From CAUVKI01 sp963552605 (GTDB lineage Bacteria; Bacillota; Clostridia; Tissierellales; Peptoniphilaceae): a DNA stretch of 64,000 bases. How positions within the stretch are numbered: position 1 is the first letter of the stretch; each line of letters starts with the position of its first letter. Location: contig CAUVKI010000007.1 in the NCBI GenBank assembly GCA_963552605.1, positions 1 through 64,000 of the forward strand, read 5' to 3'. The notes below the pieces were generated by a model. The model worked only from the letters and a program-made list of their open reading frames with translations. It searched no databases and was not told the DNA's origin. Shown here in pieces: positions 34,476-43,737 of this stretch. The position numbers were made by a program, and so were the translations under genes.

Positions 34476-35276
34476 GTGTTGGTGAAAGATTTCCTGAAAG
34501 AAAGAAAATCTTCAAGAGAGTTTCGGGAAAAAAATCTCGCTTCGGACAAATTGATTGAAGTTGAAAGAGAACTTATTAAGGCATCAAAAAAAATCGACGG
34601 TAAGATTGGGCTCAGATTGATCCTTGACGGAGAAAGCATTTTTGAGGAGCTAAACGGTTATGCGGGATATTCGGGCGTGATGATAAAGAGTCCTCACTAT
34701 GTGTCAGTTATGGATTTTACCAAATCCCCCGGCGAGAAACCTTTGCTTGCAATCGGAATGGAGGAGTGTGTATCGGCACTTAGTAAATTGGATCTTGCAA
34801 GCTGTTATATCACTCTCTCAGATGTGCCTTCCGACATAATGAAAAAAGTTTTCGGAATTCACGGCGACAGAGTGCCATATTTGATAGCATTCGGAGAGGC
34901 GAAGTCGGGTTTTTTGAACTTGGAGAATCCGACCAACTCAAGGTTGGAGATTTCCGAGATTGTCTTTAAAGACGAAAAAGGCACTCCGGTTGAACAGGAA
35001 GAACTTAAGCAGAGAGCCTTGGACGAGGTTTTCTACTATGTGGATCTTGCACCCTCATATAAGAATTTGCAGCCTTGGAGGTTTATTGTTAAGGACTCGG
35101 AGGTGGTGCTGATGACCAAGAAATCTGAAATTCACTCTTCCACTTATGTTGATTTGGGTATAGCTATGTATTATTTTGAGAAACTTGCGGAATTGGCAGG
35201 ACATAGAGGAAAATGGAAACTTTCCGAGGGGGAAATTCTTGGTGATTATGAGGTGATCGCCCGATATAATTTGTAA
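34476..35276 (+). CDS. nitroreductase family protein (TM1586 type)
   Basis: Flavin-dependent oxidoreductase of about 266 residues. The start of the fold is a SSREFREK motif (FMN-phosphate contact) and the second half repeats the pattern: VDLAPSYKNLQPWRF is the classical nitroreductase FMN/substrate site, and VDLGIAMYYFEKLAE follows. This two-half arrangement is that of the TM1586-like nitroreductase domain. AGGGGAG at 34461-34467 selects GTG 34476 (TTG 34479 is equally possible). It has its own promoter. Substrate unknown. Confidence 0.82.
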   Translation: MLVKDFLKERKSSREFREKNLASDKLIEVERELIKASKKIDGKIGLRLILDGESIFEELNGYAGYSGVMIKSPHYVSVMDFTKSPGEKPLLAIGMEECVSALSKLDLASCYITLSDVPSDIMKKVFGIHGDRVPYLIAFGEAKSGFLNLENPTNSRLEISEIVFKDEKGTPVEQEELKQRALDEVFYYVDLAPSYKNLQPWRFIVKDSEVVLMTKKSEIHSSTYVDLGIAMYYFEKLAELAGHRGKWKLSEGEILGDYEVIARYNL

Positions 35277-35300
35277 TTTTCAATAAATCAGGAGCATAAT

Positions 35301-36866
35301 ATGACCGTACGAAAGAATAGGCAGCGAAAAAAAAGAGAAAAAATAAAAGGCTCTGATATAGAGCGTATGTTTTTATTATTTGCATCTCTAAGTTCTATGC
35401 TTATTCTTTTTGCAGGTCATTTTTTTGTGTCGGAAGAGGAGTCTCGTGTTGCCGTCTGTACGGGTGCGCTGGTTATGAGCGGAATTTGGATTGCATATGA
35501 TTTTTCTGTGGGAGTTGTGAAAACTCCAAAGAATTTGGAAGCTTTGTGGGTGATTATTTCATCGGCAATTCTTCTTCTTTTGGACGATTGGTGGGAAACC
35601 GCAATTATGTGTATCCTTTTTTTGTTTATAAGACTTCTCGTTTTATTTGCGGTCAATGATTTTAAAAAATCAGGTGTGAAATTCGGACTTTCTCCCTCCG
35701 ATTTTAAAGGCGTATGTGAGCAGTGGGTTAAACTTGCAAATTTACTTATTATCCCCATGGCGATAATTTTAGGCGCAGTTTCGTTTTTCCTCAACAAAGA
35801 AGAGCCGAAAGCGGGTGCATATTCATTGGCTCTTGCGTTTTTGGCTCTTTCTCCTTTCCGTTTTTGCGATTTGCTCTCATTCTTATCTTATTTTTCAATG
35901 ATAAGACTCACGAAAAAAGGCATATATCTTTCATCGTATAAAAAGCTCAACCTAAAACATTTTGATGCGATTTTGATGGAAGATGAGGGCGTTTTGACGG
36001 ACGGCAAATACGAAGTCTCTGCTATTGTTCCGCTCTTGGATTATACGAAGGAAGAGCTTATTGAGCTTTCAGCTTATGCGTTTTATAATTCGGAAAATCC
36101 GGACAGAGAGTGTTTTATAAATGCCTATGGAAAAAAGATAGCACCGGAATATATAACGGATTTTTCGGAAGATGAGAAGTTGGGAGTATCACTAACTCTT
36201 GCAGATGACAATTATCGCATAGGAAGAATAACTCTTATGCACCACATAAGAAAGAGATCTTTGGAGCCTGACAGCGCTCAAATAGTCTACTATATTCTGA
36301 AAAACGGAGAACAAATCGGAACGATAGAGCTTATAAGCCATATGAGTGGAGATTTGACCAATACGGTTGAGCGGCTCAAGTCAAATTATGCGGACAGGTT
36401 GATTTGCTTTTTAGGAAGAAATTCGGGGCTTACCAAGCGTGTGTGCGCGGGATTGGGTATTGAAACATTGTCGGTAAATGACAAACAGGATTGCATAAAA
36501 CTTTTAGAGCAGGAAAGCGTAGGCGATTTGCTCTATATAAACGGTTCCGATTTGTCGGAGGCGTGTGATGTGTCGAAATTTTCAAGGACCGTTTCCGCAC
36601 GCATAGGCAAAAGTTTGGATCAAACCGAAGACTATGACGCTTGGATTCCCGACGGTTCACTTGATTTGGTGCATATTTGGATTGAGGAGGGAAACAGATA
36701 TTCCTCCGCAATCAAGCGAAGTATAATTTTATTTATTGTAATAAAGATAGCTATGGCGGTGCTCGTTATGACGGGAGTTGCAAAAGCCGCTTTGATTTTG
36801 GGGTTTGAGATATTGTTTTTGTCGGGATTTTTAATAACGCTGAAGGTGATTTTTAAGGATATATAA
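35301..36866 (+). CDS. degenerate P1B-type ATPase-like membrane protein (pseudoenzyme)
   Basis: 521 residues with membrane segments at about 23-43, 50-72, 80-118, 143-164, 172-201 and two at 474-518. The layout is that of Zn/Cd-type P1B ATPases: LALSPFRFC (182-189) stands where the CPC metal site should be, EDEGVLTDG (227-235) where DKTGTLT should be, an IGTIELISHM...LGRNSGLTKRVCAGLGIETL stretch (339-390) where TGDN-TA-LGI should be, and YINGSDLSEA (412-421) where GDGxND should be. The final helix pair (LFIVIKIAMAVLVMTG) is typical of CadA/ZntA. The phosphorylated Asp, the TGD and the GDGxND residues are lost, and the A-domain between the fourth and fifth helices is reduced to about 25 residues. 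It cannot be an active pump. A sensing, scaffold or binding role is inferred. A TPR gene follows in 1 base. Confidence 0.7.
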   Translation: MTVRKNRQRKKREKIKGSDIERMFLLFASLSSMLILFAGHFFVSEEESRVAVCTGALVMSGIWIAYDFSVGVVKTPKNLEALWVIISSAILLLLDDWWETAIMCILFLFIRLLVLFAVNDFKKSGVKFGLSPSDFKGVCEQWVKLANLLIIPMAIILGAVSFFLNKEEPKAGAYSLALAFLALSPFRFCDLLSFLSYFSMIRLTKKGIYLSSYKKLNLKHFDAILMEDEGVLTDGKYEVSAIVPLLDYTKEELIELSAYAFYNSENPDRECFINAYGKKIAPEYITDFSEDEKLGVSLTLADDNYRIGRITLMHHIRKRSLEPDSAQIVYYILKNGEQIGTIELISHMSGDLTNTVERLKSNYADRLICFLGRNSGLTKRVCAGLGIETLSVNDKQDCIKLLEQESVGDLLYINGSDLSEACDVSKFSRTVSARIGKSLDQTEDYDAWIPDGSLDLVHIWIEEGNRYSSAIKRSIILFIVIKIAMAVLVMTGVAKAALILGFEILFLSGFLITLKVIFKDI

Positions 36867-36867
36867 A

Positions 36868-37770
36868 ATGGCTGTAAATTCTAAATTATTTAATTATTTG
36901 ATGCTTGCGAAAAATTCAGGTTCCGCTGACAAGGCGTTTGCTTTTCTTTTAAGAGCCTTGCAGTTTTCAAATACTCTTGAAGAGAAGGGCAAGGTTTATA
37001 GGGAACTTTTGCCCATTTACTTTGAAAGAGAAGATTATAAAAAGGTGTCGGACTTGATTTACGAACTTAAGAAAAACGGGGTTGAAATTTCCACCACGCA
37101 CTATTTTCAAGGACTTTTGATGGAAAATACGGGAAAGTATAGAAAAGCCGAGAGCGAGTATATGTCGGCTATTCAGTCCGACCCTTCAAATTCCGCTCCC
37201 TATTATTCTTTGGGGTGTCTTTATGACCAGTTGGGATATTCGGATCGTGCTTTGGGATATTACATAAAGTATGTGGAGAGGTTAAGAGACGAGGGGTATG
37301 ATGATCCCTCCGCTCTAAACGATATCGCTTTGATATATTTGGATCGTGTCAATCCCAAAAAGGCAAAGTATTATCTTGATGAGAGCTTGAGAGCCGATCC
37401 GTCGTTTTTCAGTGCGCATTATAGTTATGGAGTGTATTGGGAGGAAGTCGGAGACGATGATAATGCTCTTGAGGAATACAAAAAGGCCGTGATTTTGAAT
37501 AAAAAATTCGTTCCGGCTTATTTGAACCAAGCCAATATATATATGTGGAGAGATGATTATCATAATGCCTTAAAAACTTTAGATGAAGGACTTTCGGAAA
37601 ATTACAACAGCGACCTTTTTTATAGAAGGGCTGCCTGTCGCATAAAAATGGGAGATGAAGCCGGAGCGACAGAAGATTTGCGGGAGGCTATAAATATAAG
37701 TCCCGCTTTGATTACCGAAGCTTCAAAAAACAAGGATTTTGAAAAAATCGATTTCACAAAGTTTTTTTAG
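36868..37770 (+). CDS. TPR repeat protein
   Basis: 300 residues, all helical. At least five tetratricopeptide repeats are visible with the W/L-G-Y-A-P pattern (for instance the YFQGLLMENTGKYRKAE, YYSLGCLYDQLGYSDRAL, SYGVYWEEVGDDDNAL and NQANIYMWRDDYHNAL blocks). No signal peptide, so probably cytoplasmic. Such proteins are protein-binding scaffolds. It is coupled to the pseudo-ATPase gene (stop and start 1 base apart) and followed by map, suggesting it is a partner of the pseudo-ATPase. Function otherwise unknown. Confidence 0.82.
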   Translation: MAVNSKLFNYLMLAKNSGSADKAFAFLLRALQFSNTLEEKGKVYRELLPIYFEREDYKKVSDLIYELKKNGVEISTTHYFQGLLMENTGKYRKAESEYMSAIQSDPSNSAPYYSLGCLYDQLGYSDRALGYYIKYVERLRDEGYDDPSALNDIALIYLDRVNPKKAKYYLDESLRADPSFFSAHYSYGVYWEEVGDDDNALEEYKKAVILNKKFVPAYLNQANIYMWRDDYHNALKTLDEGLSENYNSDLFYRRAACRIKMGDEAGATEDLREAINISPALITEASKNKDFEKIDFTKFF

Positions 37771-37781
37771 GGAGGACTGTT

Positions 37782-38543
37782 ATGATTTTTATTAAAAGTT
37801 CAAAAGAGATTGCCAAGATGAGAGAGGCAGGAAAGATTTTAGCGTCGGTTTATATGGAATTAAAAAAACGCATAAGACCCGGAATTACCACTATGCAGAT
37901 AAATGATTTTGTCGAGAAATATCTTAAGCACCACAGAGCAATCCCGGAGCAAAAAGGTTATCACGGTTTTCCCTATGCCATATGCGCATCTTCCAATGAC
38001 GAAATTTGCCACGGCTTTCCCTCAAGACGAAGGGTAGAGGAGGGAGATGTGCTTAAGATAGATATGGTTGTGAATTATAACGGCTGGCTTGCGGACTCCG
38101 CCAGAACTTTTTTGGTGGGGGAAGTGTCCGAAGAGGCGAAAAAATTGGTTCAGGTCACAAAAAAAGCTATGTTTTTGGGGATAGAGCAGGCAATTTCGGG
38201 AAACCGTCTGGGAGATGTGGGGTGTGCGATCCAAACTTATGTAGAGGGTTTGGGATATTCTGTCGTAAGAGATTTTACGGGGCACGGGATAGGCAGGCTT
38301 ATACACGAGGATCCGCAAGTAGATCATGTGGGAAAAAAAGGCAGAGGACAGAGAATAACGGAAGGAATGGTTTTTACGGTGGAACCGATGATAAATCAAG
38401 GGGATTATCATACAAAAATTGACGCAAACGGCTGGACCGCACGCACGATTGACGGAAAGCTCTCAGCTCAGTTCGAGCATACCATCGCCATAACGGAAAA
38501 CGGCACCGTAATTTTGACCGATTTGGAGGGGCTTGATGACTAG
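37782..38543 (+). CDS. map: type I methionine aminopeptidase
   Basis: Removes the starting methionine from nascent proteins. 253 residues, standard length. Metal ligands visible: Asp in DVLKIDMVVN, Asp in WLADSARTF, His in GHGIGRLIHED, Glu in FTVEPMI and Glu in QFEHTIAITE. GGAGG ribosome site. Its end overlaps hisS by 8 bases. Confidence 0.97.
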   Translation: MIFIKSSKEIAKMREAGKILASVYMELKKRIRPGITTMQINDFVEKYLKHHRAIPEQKGYHGFPYAICASSNDEICHGFPSRRRVEEGDVLKIDMVVNYNGWLADSARTFLVGEVSEEAKKLVQVTKKAMFLGIEQAISGNRLGDVGCAIQTYVEGLGYSVVRDFTGHGIGRLIHEDPQVDHVGKKGRGQRITEGMVFTVEPMINQGDYHTKIDANGWTARTIDGKLSAQFEHTIAITENGTVILTDLEGLDD

Positions 38544-39846
38544 GATAAAACCCTCCGTTCTTGCAGGTTTTATGGAACTTAGTCCGAAAGAACAGATAGC
38601 TTTTAATGAGCTTAAGGATATTATAAAGAATGTTTACGAGTCTTTCGGATTTTTGCCCATAGATACACCCGTCATAGAAAAGTCGGAAGTTCTTTTAGCT
38701 AAAGGTGCGGGGGAAACCGAAAAGCAGATTTATCGCTTTGAAAAGGGAGATACGGATATGGCTCTTAGGTTTGACTTGACAGTTCCCCTTGCAAGGTATA
38801 CGGCTCAACATTTTTCAGAGCTCAATTTTCCATTCAAACGCTACCAAATCGGGAAAGTGTATCGTGGAGAACGAAATCAAAAAGGAAGGTTTCGGGAGTT
38901 CTATCAATGCGATGTGGACATTATAGGAAATGAAAAGCTCGCAATTGGAAATGATGCCGAAATGCCTGCAATAATCTATGAGATTTTCAGTCGTTTTAAC
39001 TTTGGCGCTTTTACCGTAAAGGTAAATAACCGAAAGCTCCTTTCAGGTTTTTATAAATCTCTCTCCATAGAGGATCCGAGTGCCGTTATTCGCATTGTGG
39101 ATAAGCTTGAAAAGATTGGACTTGAGAAAGTCAAGGAGGAGTTGAAAAATCTCGGACTTTCCGAGAGCGTTATAAGTCAGATTATTTCTCATATATCACT
39201 TTCGGGCACGAATGAAGAAATTATTTCCGCTCTTAAGGATAAAAATATAGAGAATGAAATTTTCAATCAGGGGCTTTCGGAGATGGAGGAGTTTCTTTCT
39301 CTCATTCCCTCGCACGGAGTGCCGAAGGGAATTGTGAAGTTGGATATGGCTCTTTCCCGAGGTTTGGATTATTATACCGGAACCATATATGAAACCGTTT
39401 TGAACGACTTTCCCGAGGTTGGAAGTGTTTGTGGCGGAGGGAGATATGATAATCTTGCGGAGTATTATACTGAAAAGAGTTTGCCGGGGGTGGGGATTTC
39501 AATAGGACTTACCAGACTTTTTTATAAGTTGAACGAGGCGGGACTTCTTCTTGCAAAGGAAAGTCATTCTGCAAGGGCTTTGATATTGCCTATGAAGGGC
39601 TTTGAAAAGGAATGCAATGTTTTGGCAAATGATTTGAGAAAAGAGGGTGTTTCCGTTCAGACGGATTATGAACTCGGAAAGCTCGGAAAGAAATTTGCCT
39701 ATGCGGATAAATCGGGTATTCCCTTTGTGATTGTAGTGGGAGAGGAAGAAGTCAAAAATTCCCGCTATACCGTAAAAAAACTTTCAGAGAGCGAGCAGAT
39801 TATTGTTGACAGAAAAGGATTATCGGATTTGTTGAGGAATAGATGA
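38536..39846 (+). CDS. hisS: histidyl-tRNA synthetase
   Basis: Class II aminoacyl-tRNA synthetase of 436 residues with full anticodon-binding domain (ARALILPM onward). Seen: motif 2 region RGERNQKGRFREFYQCDVDI, the histidine-binding LDYYTGTIYE and GGGRYDNL, and motif 3 GVGISIGLTR. An anticodon domain distinguishes it from the HisZ regulatory paralogue, and no other his gene is nearby. ATG at 38536, inside the end of map. Confidence 0.93.
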   Translation: MTRIKPSVLAGFMELSPKEQIAFNELKDIIKNVYESFGFLPIDTPVIEKSEVLLAKGAGETEKQIYRFEKGDTDMALRFDLTVPLARYTAQHFSELNFPFKRYQIGKVYRGERNQKGRFREFYQCDVDIIGNEKLAIGNDAEMPAIIYEIFSRFNFGAFTVKVNNRKLLSGFYKSLSIEDPSAVIRIVDKLEKIGLEKVKEELKNLGLSESVISQIISHISLSGTNEEIISALKDKNIENEIFNQGLSEMEEFLSLIPSHGVPKGIVKLDMALSRGLDYYTGTIYETVLNDFPEVGSVCGGGRYDNLAEYYTEKSLPGVGISIGLTRLFYKLNEAGLLLAKESHSARALILPMKGFEKECNVLANDLRKEGVSVQTDYELGKLGKKFAYADKSGIPFVIVVGEEEVKNSRYTVKKLSESEQIIVDRKGLSDLLRNR

Positions 39847-40484
39847 TGATGAAAATTTCAAAACTTTTGGTTGAGGAGGGAGTGCTCACCTTTGGAGATT
39901 TCACTCTCAAGAGCGGTAGAAAAGCTCCTTATTTTCTAAATTTCGGAAATATAAAGACGGGAAAATCCATATCGGAGCTTTCGGATTTTTATTCAGAGAT
40001 TTTAATTAAAAACGTAGATCTTAAAAATCGAATACTTTTCGGACCTGCGTATAAGGGAATACCCCTCGTTGTGGCGGTGGCTTTTTCTTTAATCGGGAAG
40101 GGATTTAATGTTCCGTTTTGCTATAACCGAAAGGAAGCGAAAGACCACGGAGAAAGAGGAAGCCTTGTGGGAGCCGTTCCGAAAGCGGGAGATAAGATAA
40201 CCGTCATAGAAGATGTGATGACCGCAGGTACAGCTCTTAGGGAAACCATGAAGCTTGAGGGATTTGAAGAGTCGGTGGACAGCTGTATAATTGCAGTGGA
40301 CAGAATGGAGCGGGGAAAGAGTAAGGAATCAGCCGTTAGAGAGATGGAAAGAGAATTCGGAATAAAAATATATTCGATTTCGAATATTAGAGATATAGTT
40401 GATGACCTTTACGAGTCGGGGCAAATTCAAATTCAAACAAAGAGTGGAATTGAGGACTATTTGAAAGAGTTTAGAGGGGAATGA
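39843..40484 (+). CDS. pyrE: orotate phosphoribosyltransferase
   Basis: Makes OMP from orotate and PRPP in pyrimidine synthesis. 213 residues. Seen: the TLKSGRKAPYFLNFG N-terminal motif, FGPAYKGIPL, KEAKDHGERG and the PRPP loop VIEDVMTAGTA. The ATG overlaps the hisS stop. It is separated from other pyr genes. Terminator after it. Confidence 0.94.
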   Translation: MMMKISKLLVEEGVLTFGDFTLKSGRKAPYFLNFGNIKTGKSISELSDFYSEILIKNVDLKNRILFGPAYKGIPLVVAVAFSLIGKGFNVPFCYNRKEAKDHGERGSLVGAVPKAGDKITVIEDVMTAGTALRETMKLEGFEESVDSCIIAVDRMERGKSKESAVREMEREFGIKIYSISNIRDIVDDLYESGQIQIQTKSGIEDYLKEFRGE

Positions 40485-40488
40485 TTTG

Positions 40489-40528
40489 TTTTTATCCTCG
40501 ACGAGCTGAGCTTGTCGGGGATTTTTTG
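40489..40528 (+). terminator. rho-independent terminator after pyrE
   Basis: ATCC-CGAC pairs with GTCG-GGAT (one wobble) around the GAGCTGAGCTT loop, followed by TTTTTTG. It rules out the long frame starting at 40481. Confidence 0.8.
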
Positions 40529-40546
40529 TTGCAAGGGGAGTTGTGT

Positions 40547-41458
40547 ATGAAAGAGATATTAAAACGCTTGTTGAAATTTTATTCCAGCAAAGAAATAGAC
40601 ATAACTGAAGAATATGAAAAAATCAGAAAGTTTCAGGGGATTATTTCTATGAATATCGAAATTGAAGAAAGAAATAAAGATAGGATTTTGCCTGTGGGAG
40701 AGGGAATAAGGGTGAGACTTTTTGAGCCGGAGAAAATGGAATCGGAAGAAGTTATCTGCTATTTTCACGGCGGAGGTTGGGTTATAGGGAGCATTGATTA
40801 TTTCGCTCAGGCTTGTATGAATATAACAAAGGCTACGGCAAGAAGAGTGATTTCCGTAGATTACAGACTTGCACCCGAAAATCCTTTTCCCGCAGGTTTT
40901 GATGATTGCTTTAATGCGGTTGAGGCTATCTTGGGGGGGAGTGTGTTGAAAACCTCTCCTGAGCATTTAATTCTGATGGGAGATAGTGCGGGGGGGAATA
41001 TTGCCGCCGCCATTTCATTGAAAGTCAGAAATTTGAAAAAGCCCTTGCCGAAAGCACAGGTGCTTTTTTATCCGGTGCTTTACTGGGATCACTCCGAAAA
41101 TTCGCCGTTTCCGTCCGCAATTGAGAACGGATTTGATTACGGACTTACGTCAAAAAACGTGGACGAATACTATTCCCTTTATGTAAAAAAGGAGGAGGAC
41201 AGAAAAAATCCCTATGCTGCCCCGCTTATGGCAGAGGATTTTTCAAATCAGCCTCCCACCCTGATTATCACCTCGGAGTTTGATCCCCTAAGAGATGAGG
41301 GGGAGGCATATGGGGAGAGGCTTAGAAGTGCGGGAGGATTGGTGCGGGTTGAAAGAATGAAGGACGCCGTGCACGGATTTATAAATTTTCCATGGCTCTT
41401 CTCCGCCGTCAAGGAGTCGCTCACAATAGTGAGAGAATTTTTGGACGGATTGAATTGA
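40547..41458 (+). CDS. HSL-family alpha/beta hydrolase (esterase)
   Basis: Carboxylesterase of 303 residues in the hormone-sensitive-lipase family. Seen: the oxyanion-hole motif FHGGGWV, the nucleophile GDSAGG, the catalytic Asp in DPLRDEG and the His in VHGFINFP. ATG at 40547 preceded by AAGGGGAG. It faces, tail to tail with a 2-base gap, the DUF6320 gene. In this and related genomes the esterase, DUF6320 protein and acyltransferase form a recurring trio, by my recollection of the families. Confidence 0.88.
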   Translation: MKEILKRLLKFYSSKEIDITEEYEKIRKFQGIISMNIEIEERNKDRILPVGEGIRVRLFEPEKMESEEVICYFHGGGWVIGSIDYFAQACMNITKATARRVISVDYRLAPENPFPAGFDDCFNAVEAILGGSVLKTSPEHLILMGDSAGGNIAAAISLKVRNLKKPLPKAQVLFYPVLYWDHSENSPFPSAIENGFDYGLTSKNVDEYYSLYVKKEEDRKNPYAAPLMAEDFSNQPPTLIITSEFDPLRDEGEAYGERLRSAGGLVRVERMKDAVHGFINFPWLFSAVKESLTIVREFLDGLN

Positions 41459-41460
41459 AA

Positions 41461-42123
41461 TCACAGGGACATTTTCTTTTTAATCTCTTCCAAAATTATT
41501 TCCCCGTAAAAAATGGCTATTCCCGAAATCGCAATTACGGAAGTCCCCACGCATAAGACCGAGGGGATAGGATTTTCGGTGAGTTTCATAAGCAGAAACA
41601 GAAACGGTAAAAGCCCGCTAAAGCCCGCAATTAAAAGATAGATTAAAAAATCTACGGGTTTTGAGCGGGTTATTTTTGCCGCCACAAACATTGCAATCAA
41701 TGCCGAAATATTTAAAATTGGAATTGCATAGCTTATTGACCACCCCCTATAGTCGGTGGCGAAATCCCATATCACAAAGAGAGCTGAAAAAGTTAAAATC
41801 TGATTAAGAAAACTTTTTATAATGCTCCTCCTCTTTTGTAGCATACTTATGAGCACAATCCACATCGTGGCTATTATGCAAAGAGAAAAAAGAACCGCCC
41901 TTAGGGATATTTTTATTATATATCCCGCAGAAATTAAAATCACCGCAATTATCACCGAGATGAACATAAGGAGCTTTATTCCCTTTTGAGAGGAATATCT
42001 GAGAGGAATTATCGGGTAGGCATAATCCTCACTTCCCTCGGTTTCCTCGGAAATTCTATAACAAAGCGGGCAACGGTTATCGGGTGAGGAAAAATTCACC
42101 TTGCAATGACTGCATTTTTTCAT
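41461..42123 (-). CDS. DUF6320-like zinc-ribbon membrane protein
   Basis: 220 residues. The N-terminus has a zinc-ribbon (MKKCSHCKVNF then CPLCYR), then six hydrophobic segments (from about 52 to 205). It is the second gene of a two-gene minus-strand unit, 14 bases after the acyltransferase stop. I recall this membrane family as DUF6320, regularly beside acyltransferases of the same type. It might transport or present the acyl product. Function is unknown. Confidence 0.72.
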   Translation of the reverse strand: MKKCSHCKVNFSSPDNRCPLCYRISEETEGSEDYAYPIIPLRYSSQKGIKLLMFISVIIAVILISAGYIIKISLRAVLFSLCIIATMWIVLISMLQKRRSIIKSFLNQILTFSALFVIWDFATDYRGWSISYAIPILNISALIAMFVAAKITRSKPVDFLIYLLIAGFSGLLPFLFLLMKLTENPIPSVLCVGTSVIAISGIAIFYGEIILEEIKKKMSL

Positions 42124-42137
42124 ACTTCATCTCCCAT

Positions 42138-43427
42138 TTAATCCTTTATGTTATTTGAATACAACTCAATCTTTACGCCTCTGTCAGTAAGAAATCTTAC
42201 AAAATTTTTATAGATGGCGGTTTCCTGAAAGGGATCTGTAAATCCTATTGAGAGGATCTTGCCGAAAGTGCAGGCAACGAACTGCGGGCGCACCGCCGCC
42301 ACCAGATATGAGATATGGTGGATAAATTTTTCAAGTTCGGGATTTATGAAAATTGTTCCGACATTCGAGGCGGAAACCGTTATCTTTTTATTTGCGTGAG
42401 CGTTTATTATCCTGAGTCCGAAGTCTTTCATAACTCTAGGAATGAGTTTTACAATTTTATTTCTCTCATATAGAAGAATGCTCTGCTGTTTTGCCCTTAG
42501 CGTTTCGGGTTTGGTGTTTTCTTCAAACTGGGTCTTTATGGAAGCCGCCACGTCTTCAATTTTTTCATTTCCCAAAAAAGTATAGGAAACTATCATAGTT
42601 GAAAAAAAATTTCTTGCACTCTCCGTCGGGAATTTTTTTCTGAGATTTACAGGAACCGAGGCGGAAATTGTCAGACGCTCTCTGCGTGGGGCGTTAAGAT
42701 ATACCGAGTATAAAAAAAGCGAAGTGAGAAACACGGTAAGCGATACTCCGAACGATTTGGAGAGTTTGAGCATCTCCTTTGAGTCTGTCAATACTTCCAG
42801 AACTTTCATTCTCAAATCAGGGGTTTTTGTTCCGTGAGCATGATACACATGGGGAGTTTTTCCCGTTCCCGTAGCATCTCCGATTTTTTGTCCGAACAGA
42901 GATTTATTGTTTTCAAAGTGTGCAAAATGACTGTCAAATCCATCCCGCATTAAATCTTCATCGGATTCAGCTTTCGGTTCTTCTATTGAAGAAGCCTCAT
43001 TCGGATATTTCATCTTGCAATAGAAATATAATATCAGTTCAAAAAATTTTATTGCGCCTGCGCCGTCCGAAAGAGCGTGAAAAACTTCCAAATTCAGTCT
43101 CTTTTTGTGGTATGAAACTCTAAAGAGCAACTCCCTCATATCCGGATCATATATTTTTGAACAAGGGGGGTCGGTTTCTTCTTCAATGACAGGTCTAAGA
43201 GTGCTTTCTTCCAAATAATGCCAAAACATTCCTCCCCTTAACACATAGTGATAGAGAGAAAAATTTTCATATGCCTTATCGAGAGCTTTTTGCAGAATAT
43301 CTTTATCTATTTCTTCATAAAAAGCTGCGCTCAATCTGAAAACCTTGCTGTCTACGGCGCTTCTTGCAGCAAGAAAGATATTTGAGGCGGTGTCGAGTTT
43401 TTTCCAATTAACTTTTTTTGCATTCAT
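42138..43427 (-). CDS. condensation-like acyltransferase (alcohol acetyltransferase family)
   Basis: 429 residues. The active-site motif HALSDGAG (from about 117) corresponds to HHxxxDG of condensation/acyltransferase folds with the first His replaced, as in the alcohol acetyltransferase branch. Later SASVPVNLRKKFP and NVGTI segments are the family's second half. Ribosome site GAGGGCA precedes the ATG at 43427. Substrate is unknown; the nearby esterase could act on the same acyl ester. Confidence 0.75.
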   Translation of the reverse strand: MNAKKVNWKKLDTASNIFLAARSAVDSKVFRLSAAFYEEIDKDILQKALDKAYENFSLYHYVLRGGMFWHYLEESTLRPVIEEETDPPCSKIYDPDMRELLFRVSYHKKRLNLEVFHALSDGAGAIKFFELILYFYCKMKYPNEASSIEEPKAESDEDLMRDGFDSHFAHFENNKSLFGQKIGDATGTGKTPHVYHAHGTKTPDLRMKVLEVLTDSKEMLKLSKSFGVSLTVFLTSLFLYSVYLNAPRRERLTISASVPVNLRKKFPTESARNFFSTMIVSYTFLGNEKIEDVAASIKTQFEENTKPETLRAKQQSILLYERNKIVKLIPRVMKDFGLRIINAHANKKITVSASNVGTIFINPELEKFIHHISYLVAAVRPQFVACTFGKILSIGFTDPFQETAIYKNFVRFLTDRGVKIELYSNNIKD

Positions 43428-43737
43428 AAAATGCCCTCTTCTTAAAAACTTTAAGTTTTTTTGTATACCGATTATTATTTAACGCTTCGATTATAACATA
43501 GATTATACATAAAATCCCAATCGGAACATCTCAAAGCGCTCAAACAAAAATGAAGCGTATAAAAAAATAAAAAAGAATGAATGAATAAAAAATTTGATGT
43601 AGTAGCGGCTGTGATTTGAAATTTGCTAAGCTTTGTGTTATGTGCTAAACTGTACATATCGTCTTGAATCGTTTTGCGTGAACGATTAAAAAAACGGGTA
43701 TAGCAGCACCACGCCATTTATATGAAAGGGGATTTAT
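43428..43737. other. divergent intergenic region with promoter and leader hairpin
   Basis: Between the acyltransferase and glutamate-cysteine ligase genes. On the plus strand, TTGCTA at 43623-43628, 17 bases and TAAACT at 43646-43651 (with TGC, extended -10) give a promoter. Its leader contains AATCGTT/AACGATT at 43667-43687. On the minus strand two ATTATA (43490, 43502) read as TATAAT but no -35 is convincing. No gene seen. Confidence 0.5.
43623..43651 (+). promoter_or_regulatory. promoter of the glutamate-cysteine ligase operon
   Basis: TTGCTA, 17-base spacer, TGC-TAAACT (extended -10). The next seven genes, to the terminator at 49328, have gaps small enough for one transcript. Confidence 0.5.

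Noticed and set aside
40481..40546. Extended N-terminus of the HSL esterase
   Set aside because: It would read through a clear terminator; the ATG at 40547 has a good ribosome site.
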